DNA of 64,000 nucleotides from positions 1,054,001-1,118,000 of the forward strand of contig CBDHHE010000001.1 in the NCBI GenBank assembly GCA_965263335.1, written 5' to 3'. The notes beneath the pieces were generated by a model, which saw only the letters and a program-made list of their open reading frames with translations, was not told the DNA's origin and made no database searches. Origin of the DNA: Thermohalobaculum sp965263335 (GTDB lineage: Bacteria > Pseudomonadota > Alphaproteobacteria > Rhodobacterales > Rhodobacteraceae). How positions within the stretch are numbered: the first letter of the stretch is position 1; every line of letters begins with the position of its first letter. A program made the translations under genes and the position numbers. Shown piece after piece: positions 25,269 through 33,465 of the stretch.

Positions 25269-26309
25269 ATGTTCGGCGGACTATTCGGCGTCTTTTCCAG
25301 CGACATGGCGATCGACCTGGGAACCGCGAATACGCTTGTCTACGTGAAAGGCAAGGGAATCGTCCTGAACGAACCGTCCGTCGTGGCCTTCCAGACCGTC
25401 AATGGCAAGAAAGAGGTCAAAGCAGTCGGCGAAGACGCGAAGCTGATGGTTGGTCGAACACCCGGGTCGATATCGGCAATCCGTCCGATGCGGGACGGCG
25501 TCATAGCCGATTTCGAAGTCGCCGAGGAAATGATCAAGTATTTCATCAGGAAGGTGAACGCACGGTCCTTCCTGTCGAGGCCGAAGGTGGTCTGCTGCGT
25601 GCCGTACGGCGCGACCGCGGTTGAGGAACGTGCCATCCGCGAGTCGGTGATATCGGCTGGCGCGTCAAAGGCGTACCTCATCCCAGAGCCAATCGCCGCC
25701 GCCCTTGGCGCGGGACTTCCCATCACCGAGCCCACTGGTTCGATGATCGTAGACATCGGCGGCGGGACGACCGAGGTGGCAGTGCTGTCGCTCTCGGACA
25801 TCGTCTACGCTCGCTCGGTTCGCGTCGGTGGTGACAAGATGGACGAGGCAATCGTGAGCCACCTTCGCCGACAGCACAACTTGCTGATCGGTGACACCAC
25901 TGCCGAGAAAATAAAGAAATCGATCGGATCAGCCCGCCCGCCCCGTGATGGGGTTGGCGAAAAAATGCTCGTTCGCGGACGCGATCTGCTGAACGGAGTG
26001 CCAAAAGAGCAGGAAATCACTGAATCGCAGATCGCCGAAGCGCTGGCGGAACCGGTGCAGCAGATCGTCGAGGCCGTTATGGTGGCGCTCGAGGCGACGC
26101 CACCGGACCTCGCGGCTGACATCGTCGACAATGGCGTGATGCTCGCGGGCGGTGGTGCCCAGCTGGGCGATCTCGACCTCACCCTGCGTGAGCAGACAGG
26201 GCTTGCGATTACGGTTGCAGAGGAGCCGCTGCACTGCGTGGCCCTCGGCACGGGACGGGCGCTGGAGCATATGGATCGTTTGGGCCATGTGATGAAGATC
26301 AGCGCCTGA
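25269..26309 (+). CDS. mreB: Rod shape-determining protein MreB
   Basis: The 346-residue actin homologue has the phosphate-1 motif DMAIDLGTANTLVYVKG, the phosphate-2 motif MIVDIGGGTTEVAVLS and the adenosine motif GVMLAGGGAQLGDL. MreB polymerises under the inner membrane and guides lateral wall synthesis. The ATG at 25269 (MFGGLFGVFSSDMA) matches the usual alphaproteobacterial N-terminus; the frame is open for 23 more codons that are not homologous. It is the first gene of the rod-shape operon. Confidence 0.97.
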   Translation: MFGGLFGVFSSDMAIDLGTANTLVYVKGKGIVLNEPSVVAFQTVNGKKEVKAVGEDAKLMVGRTPGSISAIRPMRDGVIADFEVAEEMIKYFIRKVNARSFLSRPKVVCCVPYGATAVEERAIRESVISAGASKAYLIPEPIAAALGAGLPITEPTGSMIVDIGGGTTEVAVLSLSDIVYARSVRVGGDKMDEAIVSHLRRQHNLLIGDTTAEKIKKSIGSARPPRDGVGEKMLVRGRDLLNGVPKEQEITESQIAEALAEPVQQIVEAVMVALEATPPDLAADIVDNGVMLAGGGAQLGDLDLTLREQTGLAITVAEEPLHCVALGTGRALEHMDRLGHVMKISA

Positions 26310-26352
26310 GGCGCGCTCCCCGAATGGGCCGCGCGACTGAAGGAGGCAGGCG

Positions 26353-27267
26353 GTGAGATCCGCAACAGGACGAACGGACACTCAACTGAACCGGACCGTC
26401 CGCAACATCATGCTCAGCATCGTGGTGTTGATCTCGCTTGTGTTGCTCCTGCTTTGGCGTGCGGACAATCCCCGCCTTGAGCGGCTGCGCATGGAGGTGG
26501 TCGACGCTTTTGCCCCCTCGATGGGTTGGGTTGCCGGGCCGATCGATGTCGGCTTGGAAGTGGCGCAGGATTACCGCAACTTCATCGATGTCTACGCCCA
26601 GAACCGCACACTCAGACGCGAAATCCAGAGCTTGAAGGCATGGCGCGAAAGGGCGCGGGTTCTCGAGGAAGAAAATGCCGAGTTGCGCGCGCTCAACAAT
26701 GTGCGGCTCACACCACGCACCACCTTTGTGACCGGAGATGTGCTGGCAGACTCGGGTGGGCCTTTCCTTCAGTCAGCCCTAGTGAATGTTGGACGCGATA
26801 ACGGAGTGCGTGACGGCGCGGCGGCGGTCGATGGCTCGGGCCTCGTCGGGCGGGTGGTCGGGGTCGGGCGGCGAGCTTCGCGTCTCCTGCTCTTGACCGA
26901 TTTCTCCTCTCGCGTGCCGGTTATGATCCAGCCCGGAGGCCGGCGGGGTATTCTCGCGGGCGATGGCACCACGGCACCGGTGCTGGAGTTCATCGACGAG
27001 GTCGATCAGCTGGGCGCCGGGGAGATCGTCGAGACGTCCGGGACCGGTGGGATTTTCCCGCCTGATCTTCCGGTTGGGCGCGTCATCGCCACGCAGGATG
27101 GCAAGTGGCGTGTAGCGCTTCTGGCAAACTACGGGCGACTCGAGTTCGTGCGTCTGCTGCGCTACCAGCCTGATACCGAAATAGACCAGCCGGGCGGACT
27201 CATTGTCGGCGATCCCGAAATCGATCAGGCGCTCGTTCCCGCCTACAGCGAACGTAGGGCCGAGTGA
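26353..27267 (+). CDS. mreC: Rod shape-determining protein MreC
   Basis: A 304-residue protein with one membrane helix near residues 16-35 (IMLSIVVLISLVLLLLWRA), a coiled coil around residues 80-110 (REIQSLKAWRERARVLEEEN) and the double beta-barrel periplasmic domain (SALVNVGRDNGVRDGAAAV, GRVVGVGRRASRLLLLTD). It links MreB to the periplasmic wall enzymes. The GTG start is set by a strong AAGGAGG upstream. It follows mreB by 43 bases. Confidence 0.94.
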   Translation: MRSATGRTDTQLNRTVRNIMLSIVVLISLVLLLLWRADNPRLERLRMEVVDAFAPSMGWVAGPIDVGLEVAQDYRNFIDVYAQNRTLRREIQSLKAWRERARVLEEENAELRALNNVRLTPRTTFVTGDVLADSGGPFLQSALVNVGRDNGVRDGAAAVDGSGLVGRVVGVGRRASRLLLLTDFSSRVPVMIQPGGRRGILAGDGTTAPVLEFIDEVDQLGAGEIVETSGTGGIFPPDLPVGRVIATQDGKWRVALLANYGRLEFVRLLRYQPDTEIDQPGGLIVGDPEIDQALVPAYSERRAE

Positions 27268-27271
27268 CGGA

Positions 27272-27793
27272 ATGGTCGGCGGCATACTGAACTTCTCTCG
27301 ATTGGCCCAGATGCTGGCCTTAACGATCCTCGGGCTCGTGGCGGTCTACACCGAAGCCGCGCCGATCGGTGTAGCGCCAAACGCCCGTCCGTCACCGGAT
27401 CTGCTGTTTTGCGTCGTGGCCTATTGGGCCATCCGGCGGCCCGAAGCCGCTCCTATCCCGCTGGTGTTTGCAATCGGCCTGGCGCGTGACTTCCTCACTG
27501 ACCTGCCGGTTGGCGCTGGAGCACTTTCGCTTGTCCTCGCAGCCGAGGTCCTGAAAAGCCAGCGGCGCAGATTGGCCCGGACGGCGTTCTCTACCGAGTG
27601 GCTGCTGGTCGCGGTTACGGCAATCGCCGCAAGCACGTTGGTCTGGACGCTGGTGGTACTGACGCTGGCACGCCCGCCATACATGCTGGATCTCGCCTAT
27701 CAGAGCGCCTACACGGCAATGGTCTACCCGTTGATCGCCCTCAGCTTTCGCTGGCTCCTGCGCATTTCGTGGCGCAAGCCCGAAACGGTCTGA
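27272..27793 (+). CDS. mreD: Rod shape-determining protein MreD
   Basis: A 173-residue inner-membrane protein with five hydrophobic segments and the MreD-like PSPDLLFCVVAYWAIRRPEA and GLARDFLTDLPVGAGAL stretches. It begins 4 bases after the mreC stop at ATG 27272; the frame runs further back into mreC, which is not a credible start. MreD completes the MreBCD complex. The sequence is divergent as usual for this family, so the call leans on position and topology. Confidence 0.88.
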   Translation: MVGGILNFSRLAQMLALTILGLVAVYTEAAPIGVAPNARPSPDLLFCVVAYWAIRRPEAAPIPLVFAIGLARDFLTDLPVGAGALSLVLAAEVLKSQRRRLARTAFSTEWLLVAVTAIAASTLVWTLVVLTLARPPYMLDLAYQSAYTAMVYPLIALSFRWLLRISWRKPETV

Positions 27794-27801
27794 TCTGAAC
27801 A

Positions 27802-29697
27802 ATGGCAAGAAAAGACAAAAGACAGGGCGCGACACCGGAGACAAGCGGCCTCATCTCGCGGCGTGGAGCGATCCTGATGGGCGCACAACTCGTCGTGGCC
27901 GGGGCGCTGGCCTGGCGAATGCGCCAGCTCCAAGTGATCGAAACCGATCGCTACCGCCTGCTCGCGGAAGAAAACCGCATCAACGTCCGCCTGATCGCAC
28001 CTGCCCGTGCTGAACTTTACGACCGGTACAGCATACCCCTCGCGATCAACACGAAAAACTATCGCGTGGTCATGGTCCGCGAACAGGCCGGCGACACCGA
28101 AGATGTGCTCGACCGCCTGGCGCAACTGATCCGCATCAGCCCGGATGAGCGGGAACGCGTGCTCAAAGACTTGCGCGAGAAAGCCGCCTTCGTGCCGGTT
28201 CTTGTGGCCGAACATCTGAGCTGGGAGGAGTTCTCGGCGATCAACGCCAATGCACCTGCATTGCCGGGCGTGCAGCCGGAAGTCGGCCTCTCTCGGCACT
28301 ATCCTTACGGTGACCAGACTGCCCATACCGTCGGCTATGTGGGGCGCGTCACGCAACGCGATCTGGACAAGCTCGAGGTAGTTGACCCGATCCTGCAGGT
28401 GCCCGAATTCCAGATCGGAAAATCCGGAATCGAGAAGGCGATCGACCTCGACCTCCGCGGTGAAGCCGGTACGCGCCATATCGAGGTCAACGCCGGTGGT
28501 CGTGTCATCCGCGAGCTCGAACGCCACGAAGGAGCTGCGGGAACCGATCTGCACTTGACGCTTGATCTCAGCTTGCAGCGCTACTGCCATGAGCGCCTTG
28601 GCGAGGAGAGTGCGGCCGTCGTTGTGATGGACGTGCAGAGCGGTGATCTGCTCGCAGCCGCCTCGAACCCGACCTACGACCCAAATCCCTTCGTGCTCGG
28701 CATATCATCGAAAGCCTACAAGACCCTGCTCGACAACGACCATAGACCGCTCCACAACAAATGGGCGTCCGGCATGTATCCGCCGGGCTCCACATTCAAA
28801 ATGGTCGTGGCGCTCGCAGCACTTGACGCAGGCTTGGTCAGCCCGGGTGAGACCGTTTGGTGTCCCGGCTTCATGCGTCTGGGCCGAAGGCGCTTTCACT
28901 GCTGGAAGCGGGGTGGACACGGGCATGTCAACCTGCGCAAGTCGCTCGAGCAGTCCTGCGACGTCTACTATTACGATGTCGCGCGACGCCTCGGCATCGA
29001 CCGGATCGCCGCGATGGCCAACAAGCTTGGCCTGGGTGTCGAAACCGAGCTGCCAATGGCAGCGATGCGCTCGGGACTGATCCCGACACAAGCCTGGAAG
29101 AAGGCCAGTAAGGACGAACCCTGGCAGCAAGGCGATACGCTGAACTCTGGAATCGGTCAGGGGTTTGTGCTGGCAACGCCATTGCAGCTCGCGGTGATGA
29201 CCTCACGGATCGCCTCCGGCACCGGAGTTCGTCCCCGCCTGATAAGAGCGATCGGCGGCCAACCGGCGCCGCCGCTTCCGCCGGACGATCTGGGCCTCAA
29301 TCCCAAACATGTCGAGCTGGTGCGCCAGTCCATGTATGCCGTGGTGAATGGCGCGTCAGGCACGGCGCGGAAATCCCGGATCAAGGACGAGAACTTCGAG
29401 ATGGCCGGCAAGACCGGTACCAGCCAGGTCCGCAATATCACCAAGGCCGAGCGTGCACGCGGCGTCACGAGAAACGCCGACCTGCCTTGGCACAGACGCG
29501 ATCATGCACTTTTCGTCGGCTTTGCCCCCTACCACGCACCAAAGTATGCGATCACCGTAGTGGTCGAACACGGCGGCGGGGGATCACGCGCCGCTGCCCC
29601 GATCGCCAAGGACATCATGAACCGGATTAGGGAGAGGGCGAGCAAAGCGGCGCCCTCCGACTCGGCCAAGCAGGACGGTGGTCGGGCAAGGACATGA
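27802..29697 (+). CDS. mrdA: Penicillin-binding protein 2 (peptidoglycan transpeptidase)
   Basis: A 631-residue class B PBP with an N-terminal membrane anchor, a PBP dimerisation domain and a transpeptidase domain whose three motifs are visible: S330-TFK333 (YPPGSTFKM), SCD at 385-387 and K537-TG. It crosslinks peptidoglycan during elongation and is the target of mecillinam. It begins 8 bases after mreD and overlaps rodA by 4 bases, so it is co-translated with its glycosyltransferase partner. Confidence 0.96.
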   Translation: MARKDKRQGATPETSGLISRRGAILMGAQLVVAGALAWRMRQLQVIETDRYRLLAEENRINVRLIAPARAELYDRYSIPLAINTKNYRVVMVREQAGDTEDVLDRLAQLIRISPDERERVLKDLREKAAFVPVLVAEHLSWEEFSAINANAPALPGVQPEVGLSRHYPYGDQTAHTVGYVGRVTQRDLDKLEVVDPILQVPEFQIGKSGIEKAIDLDLRGEAGTRHIEVNAGGRVIRELERHEGAAGTDLHLTLDLSLQRYCHERLGEESAAVVVMDVQSGDLLAAASNPTYDPNPFVLGISSKAYKTLLDNDHRPLHNKWASGMYPPGSTFKMVVALAALDAGLVSPGETVWCPGFMRLGRRRFHCWKRGGHGHVNLRKSLEQSCDVYYYDVARRLGIDRIAAMANKLGLGVETELPMAAMRSGLIPTQAWKKASKDEPWQQGDTLNSGIGQGFVLATPLQLAVMTSRIASGTGVRPRLIRAIGGQPAPPLPPDDLGLNPKHVELVRQSMYAVVNGASGTARKSRIKDENFEMAGKTGTSQVRNITKAERARGVTRNADLPWHRRDHALFVGFAPYHAPKYAITVVVEHGGGGSRAAAPIAKDIMNRIRERASKAAPSDSAKQDGGRART

Positions 29698-30827
29698 GCA
29701 CGATCTCGGCGCCCCAGCTCTCGCTCAGTCTGCTGCAGAAGATCCTGCGGCTCAATTGGGGCCTGATACTGCTTTTGATCGCCATCTCGATCGCCGGCTT
29801 CCTGATGCTTTACTCGGTGGCCGGAGGCTCTCTCGATCCGTGGTCCAAGCGCCAGATGATCCGCTTCGCGGCGGGACTGATCGCAATGACGATCGTCGGT
29901 CTGATCACGATCCGGTTCTGGCGTTGGCTGTCCCCGCTCGCCTACCTCGGCGCGCTCGGACTGCTCGTGGCCGTCGAGTTCGTGGGCACCACCGGAATGG
30001 GCGCACAGCGCTGGATCCAGATCGGGCCCTTGCAGCTTCAGCCATCGGAGCTCATGAAGATCGGCTTGGTCATGGCGCTGGCCTACTACTACGACCGCAT
30101 CGGTCCGGAGCGGGTAAGTCACCCCCTCTGGGTGTTGCCGCCCATGATCATAATTGCTGTGCCGATGCTGCTGGTGCTCAAGCAACCCGACCTTGGAACG
30201 GCGATGATGATCGGCATGGGTGGAGCGGTCATGATGTGGCTGGCGGGCGTGAACTGGCTCTACTTCGCGACAGGCGCGGCCGGTGCCGGGTCACTTGTCT
30301 ACGCCGTGATGACATCACGCGGCACGGACTGGCAGATCCTCAAGGACTATCAGTACCGGCGCATCGAGACGTTTCTCGACCCATCGAAAGACCCCCTTGG
30401 GGCCGGCTACCACATCACCCAGTCACAAATCGCCATGGGGTCCGGCGGGCTCTCGGGACGTGGCTTCATGCAGGGCACTCAGAGCCGATTGAACTTCCTG
30501 CCCGAGAAGCACACCGACTTCATCTTCACCACGCTCTCGGAGGAGTTCGGGTTCGTAGGCTCGATCTCGCTGCTTGCACTCTATGTTCTGGTCATGCTGT
30601 TCTGCTTTGCGTCGATGGCGTCGAACCGCGACCGATATGGCGCCTTGCTGACGGGCGGTATTAGCGCGACTTTCTTCTTCTTCTGGGCAATAAACATGGC
30701 AATGGTGATGGGGTTGGTACCGGTGGTTGGCGTACCGCTGCCGCTGGTGAGCTATGGAGGGTCTGCCATGCTGGTTCTGATGCTTGCCTTTGGTCTCGTG
30801 CAAAGCGCTCATGTCCACCGCCGCTGA
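29694..30827 (+). CDS. rodA: Rod shape-determining protein RodA (SEDS glycosyltransferase)
   Basis: The 377-residue polytopic membrane protein has the SEDS-family signatures QIGPLQLQPSELMKIGLV, VLKQPDLGTAMMI and the C-terminal PVVGVPLPLVSYGGSAML. It polymerises lipid II into glycan strands together with PBP2. It has about ten transmembrane segments. It overlaps mrdA by 4 bases (ATGA) and the next gene by 17 bases. Confidence 0.96.
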   Translation: MSTISAPQLSLSLLQKILRLNWGLILLLIAISIAGFLMLYSVAGGSLDPWSKRQMIRFAAGLIAMTIVGLITIRFWRWLSPLAYLGALGLLVAVEFVGTTGMGAQRWIQIGPLQLQPSELMKIGLVMALAYYYDRIGPERVSHPLWVLPPMIIIAVPMLLVLKQPDLGTAMMIGMGGAVMMWLAGVNWLYFATGAAGAGSLVYAVMTSRGTDWQILKDYQYRRIETFLDPSKDPLGAGYHITQSQIAMGSGGLSGRGFMQGTQSRLNFLPEKHTDFIFTTLSEEFGFVGSISLLALYVLVMLFCFASMASNRDRYGALLTGGISATFFFFWAINMAMVMGLVPVVGVPLPLVSYGGSAMLVLMLAFGLVQSAHVHRR

Positions 30828-31773
30828 GCCCACGCCGCGGTGCGTGGGGATCGCCCTCGGGGAAGACGAGCGAGAGGAGTTCACAGCGGCCGTGTCCGCC
30901 GCGATTGCTTCCTCCGGGCTCGATCTCGAACTCAAGCCGGACGCCAGCCCAGGCGAGATCGACTACCTCGTCTACAACGTAGACAGTGGCGTATCTGAGT
31001 TCGCGCCGTATACGAAGCTCCGCGCAATCCTCAACACGTGGGCGGGCGTCGAAGCCGTCATAGGCCGTATTACCTGGCCCGAGCACGTGCCATTCTGCCG
31101 GATGGTCGAGCCCGGAATGACAATTGGCATGGTCGAATACTTCGTCGGTCATGCTCTGCGCTACCACCTGGATATCGACAGATGGGTGCGGCTGTCCGCC
31201 GAGGGAACGTGGCAAAAGTGGTCGCCACCGCTGGCCCGTGACCGGACAGTGGGCGTGCTTGGCCTGGGCGCTCTGGGTGCCGCAACTGCCGAGGCACTGG
31301 TGGATCTGAATTTCCGGGTCGTTGGTTGGTCCCGCAGTCCCAAAACGATCGCTGGCGTGACCTGCCACCACGGTGACGCCGGGCTATCAACAACACTGGC
31401 GAACGCGGAGATCCTTGTGGTCATCCTGCCCTTGACCGCTGACACGCGGGAGATCCTGAACGCCGAAAGGTTTGCGATGATGCCGAGCGGTGCCTGCGTG
31501 ATCAATGCGGGGCGGGGACCGCTGATCGACGACGACGCCCTTCTGGATGCCCTCGGCTCGGGCCAGCTGCGCCATGCCACCCTCGACGTTTTCAGAGAAG
31601 AGCCGTTGCCGAAAGAACATCCGTTCTGGCGCCACAGTCAGGTCACGGTGACGCCGCACATTGCATCGATCACGCGCCCCGCGACGGCTGCCGCCGCAAT
31701 CTTAGAGCAGATCAGGCGAGACATGAACGGTGCGCCGCTCTTGCACGTTGTCGATCGAGACCGCGGCTACTAG
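30811..31773 (+). CDS. ghrA: GhrA-like glyoxylate/hydroxypyruvate reductase
   Basis: A 320-residue D-2-hydroxyacid dehydrogenase. The NAD(P)-binding site reads VGVLGLGALGAATAEAL, the catalytic Arg lies in INAGRGPLIDDDALL and the catalytic His in TVTPHIASITRP. The family reduces glyoxylate and hydroxypyruvate. The ATG at 30811 is inside the rodA 3' end and gives the usual family start; an earlier start is unlikely. Its place at the end of the rod operon is shared by other alphaproteobacteria but has no obvious link to wall synthesis. Confidence 0.87.
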   Translation: MSTAAEPTPRCVGIALGEDEREEFTAAVSAAIASSGLDLELKPDASPGEIDYLVYNVDSGVSEFAPYTKLRAILNTWAGVEAVIGRITWPEHVPFCRMVEPGMTIGMVEYFVGHALRYHLDIDRWVRLSAEGTWQKWSPPLARDRTVGVLGLGALGAATAEALVDLNFRVVGWSRSPKTIAGVTCHHGDAGLSTTLANAEILVVILPLTADTREILNAERFAMMPSGACVINAGRGPLIDDDALLDALGSGQLRHATLDVFREEPLPKEHPFWRHSQVTVTPHIASITRPATAAAAILEQIRRDMNGAPLLHVVDRDRGY

Positions 31774-31821
31774 GTATAGCCAAGCTTGAGCGGCGGAGAC
31801 GCCGGCCGGACGGGAGAATAG

Positions 31822-32538
31822 ATGGCCAACGGCAGGAAGGACGGCATTTTCCGCGCCCGCGCGCGCAGAAGAGGGGTGATGGCCGCGCTCCGCAACAACT
31901 TCCTGACAGGGCTGGTGGTCGTCGCTCCTGTCCTGATCACGGCCTATCTCATTTGGACGATCATCACGTTCGTCGATGCGACCGTGGTGCCGCTCGTCCC
32001 ATCGATCTACAACCCTTCGACATATCTCGAGGTCGATATCCCCGGCTTCGGGGTGATCATCTTCCTGATCTTCACCGCGGTCGTCGGCTACTTCACCAAG
32101 AACCTGTTCGGACGACAGCTTGTGCGACTGGGCGAGAGCTGGGTCGAGAGCCTGCCGATCGTGCGCTCGATCTACAATGCGCTGAAACAAATCGTCGAGA
32201 CCATCCTCAGCCAGTCCAAGACATCCTTCCAGAAAGCCTGCCTGGTCGAGTATCCCCGCCGCGACATCTGGGCGATCGCGTTCGTCTCGACCGACACCAA
32301 GGGCGAGATCAATGAGAAGATTGGTGATGGCGGGATGCTGAGCGTCTTTCTCCCGACCACACCGAACCCCACCAGCGGATTTCTTCTGTTTGTGCCGGAG
32401 GACGACGTTATCGTCCTGGATATGTCGGTCGAAGAAGCTGCGAAACTCGTGATCTCAGCCGGGCTCGTCACGCCGCCGACGGCTGCCGAACGCGAAGCTG
32501 GGCGCGCGAGCCGGAACGGCAATGGCGGGAAATCCTGA
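31822..32538 (+). CDS. DUF502 family membrane protein
   Basis: The 238-residue protein shows the DUF502 pattern: two membrane helices (NNFLTGLVVVAPVLITAYL near residue 25 and FGVIIFLIFTAVVGYF near 75), the cytoplasmic LPIVRSIYNALKQIVETI, and the late PTTPNPTSGFLLFVPEDDV. The family is widespread in bacteria and plants (COV1 relatives), with unclear function. It follows the ghrA-like gene by 48 bases and may be the last gene of the mre operon; a C/A-rich stretch follows. Confidence 0.88.
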   Translation: MANGRKDGIFRARARRRGVMAALRNNFLTGLVVVAPVLITAYLIWTIITFVDATVVPLVPSIYNPSTYLEVDIPGFGVIIFLIFTAVVGYFTKNLFGRQLVRLGESWVESLPIVRSIYNALKQIVETILSQSKTSFQKACLVEYPRRDIWAIAFVSTDTKGEINEKIGDGGMLSVFLPTTPNPTSGFLLFVPEDDVIVLDMSVEEAAKLVISAGLVTPPTAAEREAGRASRNGNGGKS

Positions 32539-32640
32539 CATCTCAGGAATGGCTCGCCAAACCACTGGCTCATTGACGCGTGCCGCCGCCCGGTGACGGT
32601 CACGCACAGTCCACTGACTCACTCAACCGGGCAACGGCAT

Positions 32641-32720
32641 ACGCGCAAGAACCCGACGCACACAACAATACACGGCACTCTCAATCACGCGACGCACACC
32701 GAACTCAATCAAGTCCAACA
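32641..32720 (+). other. Strongly C/A-rich, G-poor stretch after the mre operon
   Basis: By count this 80-base stretch has 31 C, 30 A, 12 G and 7 T on the plus strand, very unlike the rest of the window. A C-rich, G-poor, unstructured RNA of this length just downstream of an operon is what Rho utilisation sites look like. I see no frame worth calling in it. The wider gap 32539-32787 holds nothing else I can name. Confidence 0.35.
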
Positions 32721-32787
32721 AATACGGCGTGGGAGCGCAGCCTGGATGCAAACCACAACCTGCCCCGCTCCCGGGATGGCGCCGGAC

Positions 32788-32928
32788 TTAGTACTCCAGC
32801 GCCATGAGGTCTTCGTCCCGGATATAATCCTTGTCGAAAATGCTGCGCTCGGTCCGCATCAGCGTCTCGCGCACGACAAGTTCGGGATCGATGAGATCGG
32901 CGAAACAATCGCTGTCAAAATGGTCCAT
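32788..32928 (-). CDS. Small hypothetical protein (46 residues) with perfect Shine-Dalgarno
   Basis: The frame starts MDHFDSDCFADLIDPEL and ends DEDLMALEY. A perfect AGGAGG (plus-strand 32937-32942) lies exactly 8 bases upstream of the ATG, the best ribosome binding site seen in the window. A 7-bp hairpin lies directly before that. The protein is acidic with a helical central part (VVRETLMRTERSIF), one Cys and no membrane segment. No family recognised. It lies alone between the mre operon and a GFA-family gene. Confidence 0.65.
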   Translation of the reverse strand: MDHFDSDCFADLIDPELVVRETLMRTERSIFDKDYIRDEDLMALEY

Positions 32929-32943
32929 ACCAACAACCTCCTG

Positions 32944-32964
32944 TCGTGACAAAAAACGTCACGA
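32944..32964 (-). promoter_or_regulatory. Inverted repeat in the leader of the 46-residue ORF
   Basis: TCGTGAC (32944-32950) and GTCACGA (32958-32964) form a perfect 7-bp inverted repeat with a 7-base A-rich spacer (U-rich on the transcript). It sits 1 base upstream of the AGGAGG, so it could be an operator or a hairpin that controls ribosome access. Confidence 0.4.
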
Positions 32965-33027
32965 GCAATGAGATAGCGGCGAATCGGAGGGACCGCTGTA
33001 GCGCCTGTTACAAGTGGTTATTTTTCA

Positions 33028-33456
33028 TTAACCAATTGGCACAGGTCCCAGAAACCCTTGCTCGAAGCACTCGAGATCATCCGGCAGGTCAGCCCACTCA
33101 AGCCGAGAGCGTGCCCATATTTCGTGACGTGGCCGGTAGAGCGACGGATCATCGAGTGAACCCGCCTTCAACGAAAAGCGGTGTGGGTCGGGCCAAGGTG
33201 AGGTCATCAGATGTCCGCCGCAGCTGCCGCAGAAGTGTCGCGCGACGGTGCGGCCACTGTCAGCGGTCTTTGCCCAGTGCCGCATCTCGCCCGTGACTTC
33301 GAGATCATCCGCCGCGACCACGACGCCGACATGATAGGGCGCGCCGCCATAGCGCTGACAGTCCGTGCAGTGACAAAGGTAGTGCAACGTCTTTTTCGCT
33401 TCGGCGCGATAGCGCACGGCACCGCATAGGCATCCGCCGGTCAGAATCTCGGTCAT
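33028..33456 (-). CDS. GFA family (Mss4-like fold) zinc protein, second copy
   Basis: The 142-residue protein has the same cysteine plan as the gene at 2006: GGCLCGAVRY at the start, LCHCTDCQRY, and HFCGSCGGHL in the middle, followed by SLDDPSLYRPRHEIW, typical of the GFA family. Zinc binding is expected; the reaction is not known. It lies 9 bases downstream of the oligopeptide-binding protein gene on the same strand, so the two are probably co-transcribed. Confidence 0.87.
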   Translation of the reverse strand: MTEILTGGCLCGAVRYRAEAKKTLHYLCHCTDCQRYGGAPYHVGVVVAADDLEVTGEMRHWAKTADSGRTVARHFCGSCGGHLMTSPWPDPHRFSLKAGSLDDPSLYRPRHEIWARSRLEWADLPDDLECFEQGFLGPVPIG

Positions 33457-33465
33457 CTCACTCCC

